From: Symbiodinium sp. CCMP2592
Lineage: Eukaryota; Sar; Dinophyceae; Suessiales; Symbiodiniaceae
Assembly: GCA_905221615.1 (NCBI GenBank)
Contig: CAJNDT010006195.1
Location: 297,901-361,900 of the forward strand
Length of the DNA: 64,000 nucleotides
Reading direction: 5' to 3'
Shown: in pieces, positions 10,981 through 21,984 of the stretch
Layout: each line of letters opens with the position of its first letter
How positions within the stretch are numbered: the first letter of the stretch is position 1
Made by a program: the position numbers and the translations under genes
Notes under the pieces: model-generated
Databases searched by the model: none
Told to the model about the DNA's origin: nothing
The model's input: the letters and a program-made list of their open reading frames with translations, nothing else

Positions 10981-11719
10981 GCACTGCAACACAGTCCTCT
11001 GTGCACTCACATCCTTGATCCATGATTCATGACCCATGAATGACAGGAGGCACGAGACAAACAAATGCTCTGACGATATATGTTGGAAGCAACAACTGCG
11101 CTCCAGCTCGCATCATCACAAAGAGCCAATGCAAGCTTGGTTTCCCTGTTAGACTGACTTGTCTGTCATACAGTCGAGTGTGACTGCAGAGATGTTGCCA
11201 GGGCGGCCGGCGGCCATAAAAAAAATCCACGGCCCACAGCTGATGGCCTGATGGCCACTGGTGGCCTCATGGCCTAGTGGCCTAGTGCTAAATGCATCCC
11301 CGATTGCAGGCGCGACCCTCGCAGCCGCACGGCTCAAACATCGCCTTCTGTGAACTCATGCATCCTCAGGCAAGATAGAAGAATGCACCACATTGCTCCA
11401 GCCGGCGCTCCATGCCACGCCTGGGGTGGTTTGTGCATTCATGCCGCGCAGGCAAACACACGCAAACTCATTGAACTCATCCAACAATTGCCCAATGGCG
11501 CAAGTCAACTGCATCATAAGATACATAATACAGATACAGACGGTAGACAAAGACGCATGCATATATCCGTGCATGCATGCACCGCAGCATCTGCTAAAAG
11601 AAACCCAGCACCCGACTCAGCCTGCTGACCTACAAGTTGCCACAAGCCCCTGTTTTCGAACCTTCCAGTGACTCCCGTCATGACTGCAGTCACTGCCCTG
11701 ACAATTGACAAGATACATT

Positions 11720-13620
11720 ACCAGCAAGCTTCTTCATCTGCGGGTCGGTCAGCGTTTTGTTGCACAGGGGCAGTGCGCTGTGCTTGCAGGCGAACTTCGG
11801 GTAGACATGCATACCCATCGATTGGAGGTATTCCTGATTCCAGTGTTGAAGGCCATAAGCTGAATGCTAGCATCAACAGTCAACATGCAGCACTCCCCAA
11901 ACACATCACGGCTGTCCCGGCCTTGCCGATCATCATCCGTCCGGAAGCATCTGGAAGAATACAGTACATGTGCTGAGAACTGCCCTTTGTCAAGCAGGGC
12001 AGCAATCGAGAGCATATTGGTCGGAAATGCGGATTTTGCCCGAGGTTGCAGAACACGCTCTGCCCGGCAGACAGATATGGCTCAGCAAGGTCCTTGTAGC
12101 TCTGGAGCTGTGCTTCGCACCTTATCACTTCTCGCTAGTTCACACTGAACATAAGGAACATATGGAAAAAGCCTACCACCCGTCGCCCGCCTGCCAGCTG
12201 ACGGAATACAGATTAAAAGACATCATGCATAAAGCAAACCCGATCAGGACCCCGGCTGGCCTGGTAACAAATGCTCGAAACCTGTCTCGATAGATTTCTT
12301 GGCCCGCTTCGCCATGGCCGATTGCACTGCAGCGAGCTCTTCCTGTCCGTAATTTCACCAATGACTAATGAGACTCATGACTCATGACTTGACCATTAAC
12401 TAATGAGTCCACTGAGTAATAGTAATATATGTAGCTTAGTAAATGCAATCACCTCACACACGACACAAATATTATCAGATTTGATGATTTGCCATACAAC
12501 AAGCAGGAGACAGGCAGAGGCAGAGTGAGAGAGAGGGAAGGAGAACTGAAGAGTATTGAAGGCCATTGAAGAAGGGAGAGTCAAAACCAGACCGGGAGAT
12601 CGGGAGACAGTGGACAGGAGAAATAAACACGAGAGAGACTGCCAGGGGCAAGAGGGATTGCCGCTGCATCGTTGCGTTTGAGATGCGAGTGAAAGGCTCA
12701 AAGGCTCAAAGGCACTGGCACCAAGGCACCAAGGTTCATGAACTGCAAATGAATGACAGTCCCTGCGCCGGCCTTCGGCGCACAAAGAAAACATCGGCTC
12801 GAAGCAGTGGGTCGTCGATAAAGCTTTACAATGGCCTTCAGCTTGTCCAAAGCCAGGAAGCAACGGGACTTCCTCGTGAGTATAGTAAACTTCCTGCAGG
12901 GTTTGGCCGGGGAGACTTGCGACTCGCGACCAGTAACGATCCCCCAAGCAGAAGACGCCATCTGTAACGGTGACAACGATTACGTTACATGTTACTAGCA
13001 TGCTACAGAGTGGCAGTGGTGGCACCGGAGCGGACCTTGCCTCCGCCTCGTTGATGGCCAACCGAAGAAGTTGGGCCCGATGTTGTGGGGGCAAGCATGC
13101 ACTTCGTACAGATCTCCCAGATACTTCGACAGAATTTTTCTGTCGAAGCCGACAACGCACTCGTGCAGGACCACGTCCTGGGCAGCGGAAGGCACAGATA
13201 TAAATCAATGATTGTCGTCGGAAATCAGAAGTAAACCATATCTGTCATCCGTCTCCGTACCACACTGGTTTTGTTTGCCAAGAATCCGGACAGGAATGCC
13301 GAATGCACGCCAGAAACATGGCCGTCGAGCGGCACGTTGCGCCGAGCAGATGCTGATGCGAACCTCAAATATCTGAAATCAAAATCAGAAAGATGATGTC
13401 CGCCCTGTGCCGCCAGTGCATGTCAGAGATTCATATTCATGACTCATGACTCATGACTCATAAATATTCATAACTCAGAACTCATAACTTACTCATACGG
13501 CCAGTCATATTGTCAGACACTGCATCAACCATATCAAACCGAGGCGCCCATGCTGGAAAAATCTACGCAAGGCGTGCCCCCTGCGCAGACACTGAGAACA
13601 TATCGAGGGAGAGGACCGCT
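11720..13620 (-). CDS. C5-cytosine methyltransferase (DNMT), C-terminal two-thirds
   Basis: Several minus-strand exons carry cytosine-C5-methyltransferase motifs in the right order. Motif IV is at about 13560-13600: GGTPCVDFSSMG, with the catalytic Cys in PC. Motif VI and VIII are at 13000-13195: VLHECVVGFD (ENV position) and GPNFFGWPSTRRRQ (P-x-FG-x-P-x-RRR). Motif IX is at 11880-12128: NLGQNPHFRPICSRLLPCL. Motif X is at 11720-11850: TDPQMKKLAGN. Intervening exons are likely at 13300-13385, 12845-12975 and 12265-12340. The product should transfer methyl groups from S-adenosylmethionine to cytosine in nuclear DNA. Motif I (the SAM-binding FSGIG region) was not found; it may lie in or beyond the gap at 13988. 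Some dinoflagellate DNMTs are carried by retrotransposons, but no such element is seen here. Confidence 0.75.
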
Positions 13621-13987
13621 TTGTCGTCGACTCAGTCGTGCATGAAGATCTCCCAGTGGCGTTGGGCATTCCTAGAGGCCGACTGTGTGCTCAACATGGA
13701 GGGTTAATTACGACGAGATCACATGATACAACAGCAGTGGTACAATGGGAGTGCAGTGTGCAGTGGCAGTGACAATGAATTAAATGTCGTGATAGCTTCG
13801 AGTCCACCGACAAAGAGACGGGCAGTACATGCAGAAGAAGATTCTGGCTGCTCCATCAATGCATCAAACACTGCTGCAGATCCTCGAGCTCGCTTGGAGG
13901 CACGTGAAGGCGCCGGCTGCTGACATAACAGACATGGCGAACTCCACGTCATGGCATTTATGCCACCAAGTGCCTGCCAAACTTATT

Positions 13988-14087
13988 NNNNNNNNNNNNN
14001 NNNNNNNNNNNNNNNNNNNNNNNNNNNNNNNNNNNNNNNNNNNNNNNNNNNNNNNNNNNNNNNNNNNNNNNNNNNNNNNNNNNNNNN
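13988..14087. other. Assembly gap (100 N)
   Basis: Exactly one hundred N bases, a conventional scaffold gap of unknown true length. Genes on either side should not be assumed adjacent. Confidence 0.99.
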
Positions 14088-14350
14088 CGAATTCTGTTCA
14101 ACAATAGTAACACTGAAATTATATTGTATTTGACTCTAAACTGAAATTCTACTACATACATGTATATATATATATATATATATCTTCAGAACATGTTTTT
14201 TGATTAAAGTTCTTTGCTAACCAGAATGTAGAATCTTCTTCTAACATTGTCTCGAAGTAGATTTCGAGGTTCGTTCTTTCAGAAGTGATTTAGGATCATA
14301 TATTTCTCCAGGAATACTTCTTTATTGGTGATGATTTCAATTATCAAGAA
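14088..14350. other. AT-rich stretch beside the gap, no gene seen
   Basis: Composition changes abruptly to AT-rich after the gap, with a (TA)n run at about 14161-14183. No plausible exon is visible. It contrasts with the near-50% GC elsewhere and could be a repeat edge or misjoined sequence. Confidence 0.6.
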
Positions 14351-14567
14351 AAGTCATCATTATTCAAGCACGGATCTTCGATGCACGGCGATCAGCATTC
14401 AATGCTCTTCTCGTTCTCCGCCCTGCGATGTAGCGCATAATGCTAATGCTTCACGAATGTTCGGCGTGACGCTGTCAGAAGCCAGTCTGATCACCGACAT
14501 GAGTGGCAAGTCACGGCTTTGATGCATCGTGATTCCATTGGCGTTCCAAGCGTGATGTTCGTCTGCT

Positions 14568-16274
14568 TCATTGCAGTTCCGGCGACAAGTAGCCCATAGC
14601 CTTGGACAAGATCCAGCCACGCTCCACTCCAACCAGAGTATCACCTTGAGCCACTGCATTGTTGATAGGAGCCTGGTTTGCAGTTGCATCCGGCGTGGTT
14701 GTTGCAGCTGGCACTGAATCCAAGACCTTTGCATGTTCTGTCAGTCTGACACAAGTCCCGCAGGCTATTTGCACGGCTGCTTGCTCCGAATCAAGCATGA
14801 CCTGCTCTGTGAACAATGCCGATAGGGCATCCCCGTGCGAGAGATGTGCTTCCCTCGCATCCTTATGAAAGGATTCATTCAGGGGCATGTTTCCAAGCCA
14901 CTTGTCTGGAAAAGCGCCGAGCGTTTTGTATTTTGCATATAGCCAGTTGACACCACAGACCGGAAAGTGAAGGATACAGGGATCTTTGCACTCCCGAAAT
15001 CCCTCGACGTCCATACGTCTGGGATCTGCAAGGGCAGTGCAGGACTTGTGGCCGCCTGGCAGTTGCCACAGATGCTGACTACTGAGTGTTGCACCTAAGC
15101 CTGTTCTGCAGGCGCTCTTGCCATTGTCGTAAAATAAGAAGTACTGGCCGTGCTTTGATCGATCCATCCAAAAGCGCAGGCCACTTCGAGCTTTGGCCGT
15201 GAGTGGCACTGCGAACTGGTGCTGCTTGAACAACGAAACCGTCGCGAAATAATCTTGAGTCTCGGGCTGCTCAGGCACACCTTCCTCAGTCTGCCAACTT
15301 GATGCAAAGCTGCAAGATGCAAAACAAGATTGTGTGGCCAAGAGGCGTGGTTGAGATAAGACATCTGGTGAATGTCCTGCGACTCTAGCATCTGGAAGTG
15401 AGGAACTATAGAATCCTCGCAAGTGTAGAACAACTCGTCAGAGTCCAAGCACAAAATCCAACGGCAAGCCAGGGAAGGAGCCAGCGTTGAGGCAAATTCG
15501 AAATCAAGAAGCTGGCGTGCAGATACTTCGTTGTCGAAGCCCTCCAGCTTCGTGAAGGATGCACAGTGCTGGCGCTGTGCTCGCAGCAAATCGTCTCCGC
15601 GCACATGGTACAACACACGAGATGCGGGGAAGCGTCGGACTACATCAAGAGTCGCGGTGTCGGACGGATCGTCCACAAATATCATCACCCTAGCAAAACC
15701 CTTTCGCAAGTGATACCGGATGAAGGACTCCAGTGGGCGAGCACTTGGAGCGTCCACGAAGCTGACGGTCGAGACCAGGAGGGCTGCTCCAGGCTCACTC
15801 TGCCCAAAGCGCGGAACTGAAGCCGGCACCAGGGGGGCTACAAAGTGCTCTAAAACCTCCCAGCTGTCCGGGCCCTCGTGGCCTTTGAAGCGGAATCGGC
15901 CAACGAATGGCGTGGCCATCTGCTCGTCCAAGTATTGCAAGAGCCAGTAGGCATCATCGGCCCACATCTTATCCAGCGGGATGTCCTCGTGACCGTACCA
16001 TGCAGGCTTCATTTCTTCTGTTTCCTCTGGCTCCCCTTTCCACACACTCAAGTCAAAAACGTTGACCTCCATTGCTTTCGGTTTCGTATCATACAGATAT
16101 GTTAAGGATCCACGCCAGTTCAGTCCATCCCGATCAGCTGTAAGCCCGCACTCCTCCTGCAGCTCCCTGATTGCGCTTTCTTCGAGGCACTCTCCCGGCT
16201 CCAGTTTGCCACCAAAGCCGTTTAGTTTGCCCTGTCCAAATCCACGCTTCTTTAGCCCTAGGAGGACCAATCTC
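14568..16274 (-). CDS. Nudix hydrolase fused to a GT92-like glycosyltransferase
   Basis: Two minus-strand exons, 15347-16274 and 14568-15290, join across a 56-nt GC-AG intron (15291-15346) that keeps frame and turns SYLNH into SYLNHTEEGVPE. The first 115 residues are MTH1-like: LLGLKKRGFGQGKLNGFGGK, then a Nudix box GKLEPGECLEESAIRELQEE-CGL matching G-x5-E-x7-REUxEExGU, which binds Mg2+ and hydrolyses nucleotide diphosphates. It continues into a glycosyltransferase of the DUF23/GT92 kind: FIRYHLRKGFARVMIFVDD, then ILCLDSDELF (DxD-type metal site), NH-x-E-x-VPE, and SKHGQYFLFYDNGKSA. The stop is at 14568. The true start exon is not visible: the frame opens at TTG near 16270 after an AG, so at least one upstream exon is missing. 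Confidence 0.8.
15291..15346 (-). other. 56-nt GC-AG intron
   Basis: The donor GCCTCTTGG and acceptor GTTGGCAG are fixed by continuity of the glycosyltransferase reading frame. Neither end can slide, because the flanking bases differ, so GT-AG is excluded. Confidence 0.8.
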
Positions 16275-16299
16275 TGCTGTGGTCTCCTCGGATAAATCC

Positions 16300-17250
16300 T
16301 CAGCAGATGCTAGAGGTGTGGGAGTGTCCTGTGACCGAAAAACGATCACCTATTTCATCGGGTTCAAAGACAAAGCTTGAAACGGATTGAGGCTTTGCAG
16401 ATGCAGCCTGGGCACAGTGTCAGGACACTCTTCTCCCGGGCTTCAAAAGCGACGGCCATGGCGGAGAGGCCGATACAGTTTCCGAGGTGGTGTCCGAGGC
16501 TGTCATGAGAGGGACCCCTGCAAGACTTCTCCCGTCACGGATGACCATGTGATACTGGCAGCTCTCAAGCGAAAGGTCACGGTCTCGAATCAATAAGCTC
16601 TCAGCTTTATGGACTACCTAGCTTGCTGAGCAAGACAAAGCAAATCCTCACATCTCCAAGGCTCGACAACCCTGCCCTCAATCTCCACTGGATGGCTAGG
16701 AGCACCGACCAAATCTATGCCCCAATGCAGGCAGAAGACCCAGCATGCATTTAAGTACAGGTTTCAGGGAGTGCCGGCTGCCGTTTTTTCTGATGCTCGC
16801 ACTCGAATGATTCGGGTTTCTTCACCGTCCACGTCACACCATCATCAGAGGAGTTGCAGAGCGACTGCTCTGCCTTGCAAGTCTGATATCCTTCCTCTCT
16901 CTGTCCCTGCGCACTGAAAAAAACTCCTGCGCTTCCCACACTGCAGCCAAAATGCAATCTCAACGCGCCGTGAAAATAATCAACCTGTCAGGTAGCTGAC
17001 TCGAAAGGAGAGGTCGCACATGCCTTGAGACTAGAAGCTCGCAAAATGACAATCGTCACACCTCTGAAGATTGCGCAGGGCTCTCTGCAGCCGCGCTGGA
17101 GAAACAAGATGCAGGAAGCCTCACTGTGCAGCTGAGTCTCTGATTAGTATTAGTGCTCCACTGAGACAGGTCAAGCAACTGCATCTCTAAATCTATTTCT
17201 GCATGGCACATCCAAGCTTGAGCTCATGAGAACGTTACATCTCAGTCTGG
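16300..17250. other. About 950 bp with no assignable gene
   Basis: Presumed upstream introns, 5' region or intergenic DNA of the Nudix-glycosyltransferase gene. Short open frames exist on both strands but none resembles a known domain or keeps protein-like composition. Confidence 0.4.
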
Positions 17251-17316
17251 GCCTGGCTCGTGAGCCAGGCCTTCAATACAATCGGATGCTCCTCAATAGT
17301 CATAATGGTAATAGAT

Positions 17317-17735
17317 AGAAATAATAATAGTAATAATAGTAATAATTGCAATAATAGCAATAATAGTTATCATAGTAATAATAGTAATAATAGTTTTTGC
17401 GCTCCCACTTGTCACCCTGCTCTGCAGGTACTCAGTAGACTACGATTCACGAAGCAACACTTTCTAAGCCAAACTCTGAAAGACACTCCGCAACTAAAGA
17501 CATGCATTCCAGCGCAATGCTTAAGGTCAGGGTCGACCTGGAAAGTGCAGCTCCCCATGTTCATGAGCTTTCCACGCGCTGCAGCTACACGTGGATGTAG
17601 GCACCGCTTTCTCTGCACCAACAAACGTTCGAGCAAGGCTACTGAGGGACCGAGCCTTTAGCAATAATGGTAATAATTGTAATAGTAGTAATAGTAGTAA
17701 TAGTAGTAATAATAGTAATAGTAAGAATAGTAGGC
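17317..17735. repeat. Two AAT/AGT trinucleotide arrays
   Basis: AATAATAGT-type triplet arrays lie at about 17317-17395 and 17660-17733, separated by about 265 bp of unique sequence. On the minus strand they give Leu, Ile and Thr runs. They resemble the larger array at 9.1-9.5 kb. Confidence 0.85.
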
Positions 17736-18303
17736 CGGCGATGCGTGCGAGACCGGAATGCGTGCTTCTGAGACCATGGCGGCCAACTATACATGTTCGC
17801 CACATCGATTCCGCGCATCTGGTGGCCCATAACGACAGGCGGCGGCGCATCAGTGTCAAACTCCGCCAGGCTCGTCAGCGTTTTTGCAGGAGTCTATTTA
17901 GCTCAGATTAAAGCCACGGCCGCAGCTTGCGCTGGCAAACCTCCCTCGCTTAGCGACAAAGCAGTTTCGTTATCGCGAAACATTGCGCTGCTTTGGTGCC
18001 GTCGCGCAGGCTAGAGACATCTAGAAACCGTCCCGGAGAAATGAGATATGCAGCCGTCACTCGAGAGCAAGCAGCCAGGCGACACTGCAAGGTGTTGGAA
18101 CAGCTTTCCACTTTTGCATCCAAAGTGCTGCCACTCGGCTGGTGTCGCCTGCAGGTGGTATGTTTCTCCAAAAACGTAAGACTCAACGTCTTCGGCATGG
18201 GCCTTTGACTGAGATGATGTGGCAAGCCTATCGTTGCTATCTTGCGGCTTCCTACGGGGGTGGTGTCCGGCGCTGAATGCATGCCGAATGGATGTGCTGT
18301 CAA
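17735..18303 (-). CDS. Two exons of an unassigned gene
   Basis: A minus frame at 18011-18303 reads AEDVESYVFGETYHLQATPA then EWQHFGCKSGKLFQHL. Another at about 17740-17905 reads TSLAEFDTDAPPPVVMGHQM then RGIDVANMYSWPPWSQKHAF. Both look like real exons. They lie between the aspartic protease (upstream on this strand) and the Nudix fusion and could belong to the 3' part of the former or to a separate gene. No family is recognised. Confidence 0.35.
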
Positions 18304-18682
18304 ACAAGTTTAGGAAGCAATACCCCCTTGAAGAAGCAGCACACCTAATGCCTTCACGACGCTGGCACGTAGATGCATAAGTTGAAAGGGCTTTCGAAGA
18401 TCACGCAAACAGTCGTATGACGTATGACGGTACCACACTGCAAGTCATAACCATAACACTTCGGAGGAAGCACTGCAAATTTTCGCGATGCACTCGCCCC
18501 CCCCTGCCAGCATCTGCCAGTAACGCTCAAAATATCTTAAAATTGTCTGACCGTGCAGCTTCTCAGCTACCTACGTTCGATGAACCTGAGTTGAGTACAC
18601 CTTATCAGAAAACCAATGAAACCATCGTCCCAACCAGACATATACTATCCTAAGCTGCCCACAGTCCCTCTGCTGATTTTAG

Positions 18683-19012
18683 TCAGCGGCTGCCATCTCG
18701 AAGCCCACACACATTCCTGGCCTTCTTGCCGGGCTCCCAGCTAAGGATATCGAAGGACATACCATCAAAGAAAACCCAACCTTGGCAACGGATGTTGGAA
18801 AGAGCTGGTCGCAGGCACATTGTTGAACAACAGCCGGAACCCTTACAAAAAACGTGGATCGGACGTGCTGGGGTCTTTGTCACTTCATCTTCAAAGTAGG
18901 TGATGAAGGGACCTGCATCAGATCTGGGCTTGGCATCAGACATTCGCAAAAGGCCTACTTGTAGTGGGTCTGCCGGTCTGGTCATTGAAATCTTGCACTG
19001 GCGAAGCTGCAA
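18683..19012 (-). CDS. Exon, possibly the 3' end of the protease gene
   Basis: The minus frame encodes SDAKPRSDAGPFITYFEDEV, then VTKTPARPIHVFCKG and CQGWVFFDGMSFDILSWEPG before a stop. Strand and position would allow it to be a C-terminal extension of the aspartic protease, but no splice joint could be proved. Confidence 0.35.
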   Translation of the reverse strand: MQLRQCKISMTRPADPLQVGLLRMSDAKPRSDAGPFITYFEDEVTKTPARPIHVFCKGSGCCSTMCLRPALSNIRCQGWVFFDGMSFDILSWEPGKKARNVCGLRDGSR

Positions 19013-19215
19013 CTACGAAGGCACATTGGCTGGCCTGTGTAGTTTCCCATAGCATCACCCTTTGTCCACACATGGCCTGATTTGGGTGCATATGCGTCTG
19101 TATAACAACTATATGAACCGGCCTGCTGCCATCATGCTTTTCACTTTTTCTACTCCAGCAACGCCAATCTGTCACAGAGGGCGGCTGATATCCAGGTGTG
19201 CTGTCCTAGGCACAC

Positions 19216-20493
19216 CTTTCCCCTTCCGGGGCACTATCCTGGAGTTGGATTCCGACAGTAGTAGACTGTCTGATGTACAGGGCTGACAAGCACCTCGCTC
19301 CAGTGATACCTGCCTGTTCTGCATGTCATAGCCCACGTTGTACTCATAGAAAAGCGGCGTTCCCAGGATCCACACAGGGCCATGTTCTGCAGTCGTATAC
19401 TCCATTTCGCCAAAGCCTGGCATGCAAACCGACTTGCTGTCAACCACGGTTTCTGTCACCCACGCCCAAGACGTCAACTCGAAGAGCTCTGTTCGTTCTT
19501 CGGCCACTTTTATGTGAAGGAAAATTGAAGGAATTTCGGCCAAGCCCGACTCGTGTAGCCACTGGGAGCAGTTTTGCAGCACCATTCCAAAATGGAAGGC
19601 GCTGGGCCGCCCAAGCGACTGCTCTCTGCACCTGGGCCACCTACTGCAGAGCTCCGCTTGCAAGAGCTTTACCTGCTGCGACGGTCCAGTTATCAGCGTC
19701 GTACCGGAATCAGGAATGATGCCACACGGACTGGTCATGCCTTTGCTCATTGTCTCCGGACCGCAAAACAGAACGCCTGCATCCGAAGGCCCATTTCGAG
19801 GGCCAGTAGACAAACCGAAGAAGCTGATACCCCAGTGCAGCTTTCCAACCTGCGGGATGGGCCGTGACAGCGGAGGGATGTTGAATCTTAAGGCGCCAGG
19901 TCGCTCTCCGTCTTGGAAGCACATCGAAAAGCGATCGATGTGTGCCATTTCAAGGAACAGCTTGGTCTCAAGTGGTTGGGCTTGCGGCTTTGGCTGCGGA
20001 GCAGCAGCAGCACAAAGCTGTGGAAGGATCAAGCAAATTACGGCCTCCATGATGCCTGAGTAGTCCGGCTCCTTGGTTTGGGCCATAACCGTTGAAGAGT
20101 CAGCGTGAGCTGCGACGGGGTCTTGGGGTAGACCCAGCCCCAGGATGCCTTGAAATTCCCCGGACACCTGCAGCGCTGCTCGGCTGAGGATCAGCAACAC
20201 ACCGTTTGTCATGGTGGCTGAAACTCCAGAGACGTTGACTATATCGCTGGCTACGGCCACCTCGATGGGGCCGCTGCCAAAAGTCAGCTGGGCGATGGTC
20301 GGGTTCGATGGAATGGAGAAGGTCGTGGACCTGTTCGTTCCTCGAAAGCACCTGTCATGCCTGCCACATCCGGTGCTCTGCACCTCGTCACAGATGCAAG
20401 ATGGCACAATGATGTTGTCACTGCCGGTGTCCGCAACTGCATCGAAGCATTGAGGGGGTGTGCCAACACACACCTCTGCCGAGAAGAAAGTAC
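19216..20493 (-). CDS. Pepsin-type (A1) aspartic protease
   Basis: One long minus-strand exon encodes nearly the whole protease. VCVGTPPQCFDAVADTGSDN holds the first catalytic Asp (DTGS) behind the usual GTPPQ-x-F-x-V segment. A flap-like strand and LQVSGEFQGILGLGLPQD (the GILGLG signature) follow. IIPDSGTTLITGP holds the second catalytic Asp (DSGTT), and VWILGTPLFYEYNVGYDM is the C-terminal W-ILG-x-x-F-x-x-x-Y-x-x-x-D hallmark. An insert rich in Pro and Gln lies between the lobes. The acceptor at 20494 follows a 47-nt intron (20494-20540) with an ordinary GT-AG pair, the only one mapped here. A donor is likely at 19215 (AAAG/GTGTGC). The N-terminal signal exon is probably further upstream (see 21096-21290). 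It is probably a secreted or lysosomal endopeptidase. Confidence 0.9.
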
Positions 20494-20540
20494 CTGCAAG
20501 TGTGGCCAAGCCAAGCCTACACACCAGTTATCCTACTCAC
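20494..20540 (-). other. 47-nt GT-AG intron
   Basis: On the minus strand the exon end AACAGCAG is followed by GTGAGTAGG, and the intron ends ACTTGCAG before GTACTTTCTTC. The joint keeps the frame into the protease domain. It is a useful canonical contrast to the GC and GA donors elsewhere. Confidence 0.65.
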
Positions 20541-21095
20541 CTGCTGTTTGTTTGTTGCACACCTGCGGTCGTGGGAATCCTGGGATTTCTTATCGATTAT
20601 GTGCTTGCAGCTCATCCGGCGCGCTGGCTTCTGCCGCGAGGCGGCTGAGCCTTGCCGGCTTCACGGCTGTTCGTCACTTCACTTGTACCATCTTGTACCG
20701 TTTATACCCTTTCGGCTTTTTCAGCTTTCCTCTTCAGTTTAGCCGCCGTCGCACGGACTAAGGTGACTAAGCCTCGATTGGAAGACATCCTTGGTGAGCA
20801 CATGCCATCTAAATATCTGACACAGCATCACACCATTCATCGGATCAGCTCGTGAAGAAAATAAGACCGAAAAATATCACAAAAAAACACTGCGCATCAT
20901 CAAGCGGGGCACAGCATCAGTAAATCGTGATTGGCAAGTTCTGGCTAAAGTCGGCAAGCATGCCACATAATGAAATCGGGTGTAAACAGCTGGCAAACAT
21001 CCCTGCCTTGATTCTTCAGCGGCGTACATACTTCCGGCTTGGTGCCGAACACCGCCGAGCGCATCTGAAACATGGATGCCCCCTTGGCGCATTTG

Positions 21096-21290
21096 TCATC
21101 CGCCGTCCTTGAATGTTCTGCTTTGGCACATCCCACAACAAGACGAGAAAGCAAAAAGACACGTCCTGCTACATGCTGCAAGCTGCTGTCCCAGGGATGT
21201 GGCGATCAGTAGAGTTAAAGACAGTGCGGCGAGCCGACGCCCGGCAGCACGACTGGCTGCCATTGTTATGAAAAGCATGCCAAGATGGCC
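21096..21290 (-). CDS. Candidate signal-peptide exon
   Basis: The minus frame has MAASRAAGRRLAALSLTLLI followed by ATSLGQQLAACS: a basic start, hydrophobic core and small residues before a likely cleavage site. It lies about 700 bp upstream of the protease exon on the same strand, so it could be that protein's N-terminus. No splice joint was proved. Confidence 0.3.
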   Translation of the reverse strand, partial: GHLGMLFITMAASRAAGRRLAALSLTLLIATSLGQQLAACSRTCLFAFSSCCGMCQSRTFKDGG

Positions 21291-21984
21291 TGCCGCGGTA
21301 AGCTCCCGGTGAATGTGCACGGGCCAAAAGCCCAGCTCGAGCCGCATGCAACATGCGCGACTACTCTTCGCAACCTCCTGGGTAAGGGGTTCATCCTCAG
21401 GAATCCTAAAGAGAGAAACTCGTGTTACAACTTCCCATGATTTCCTGAAGCTTGCAAGCCGGCACAACGAGGTACACAATCCGAGGAGGCGACAGTTTCG
21501 AATGGACTGATCTGTCGGTGACACGACCTGGAAGGCCACGGCAGACGGTAGCACGAGTCCGATTCCTATTCACCAGACCTAGAGACTCCGAGAGATAAAT
21601 CCGCTCCACGACCGGTCAAGTTGCGGCTTGCTTTCCGCCGTAGTGGGCATCCTCCAGCCAGTTCGGCGGCAGGAGCCCCACGCCCATCTCTATGACCTTG
21701 ACATCATCATGCATTCAGCTCGTCTCTCATCGCACTTTAAGCCGGCCTTGCAGGTACCATTTGGCGTGTAGTAGTACCTCCGAAAATGACACAGATCATC
21801 GCAAGACGAGCAGCTGCCTGATATCACACTTGAGTATGCGGCGTGCTGCCGTTTTGGCGCTCGTTGTCATAGAACGGTGCTTGTCCGGGGCTCCTCGCAA
21901 AGTCTGCGTGCACATGCATCATGGCACAGTTGAGGACCGTCGTTTCTTGCGAGCAGTAGGAAAGAGCAGGGCCACTTAGCAGGC

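Noticed and set aside
12396..13208. 270-codon minus ORF as one exon
   Set aside because: It mixes exon and intron of the methyltransferase; motifs VI and VIII are in a different frame at 13000-13195, and the C-terminal half is Leu/Ser-rich intron translation.
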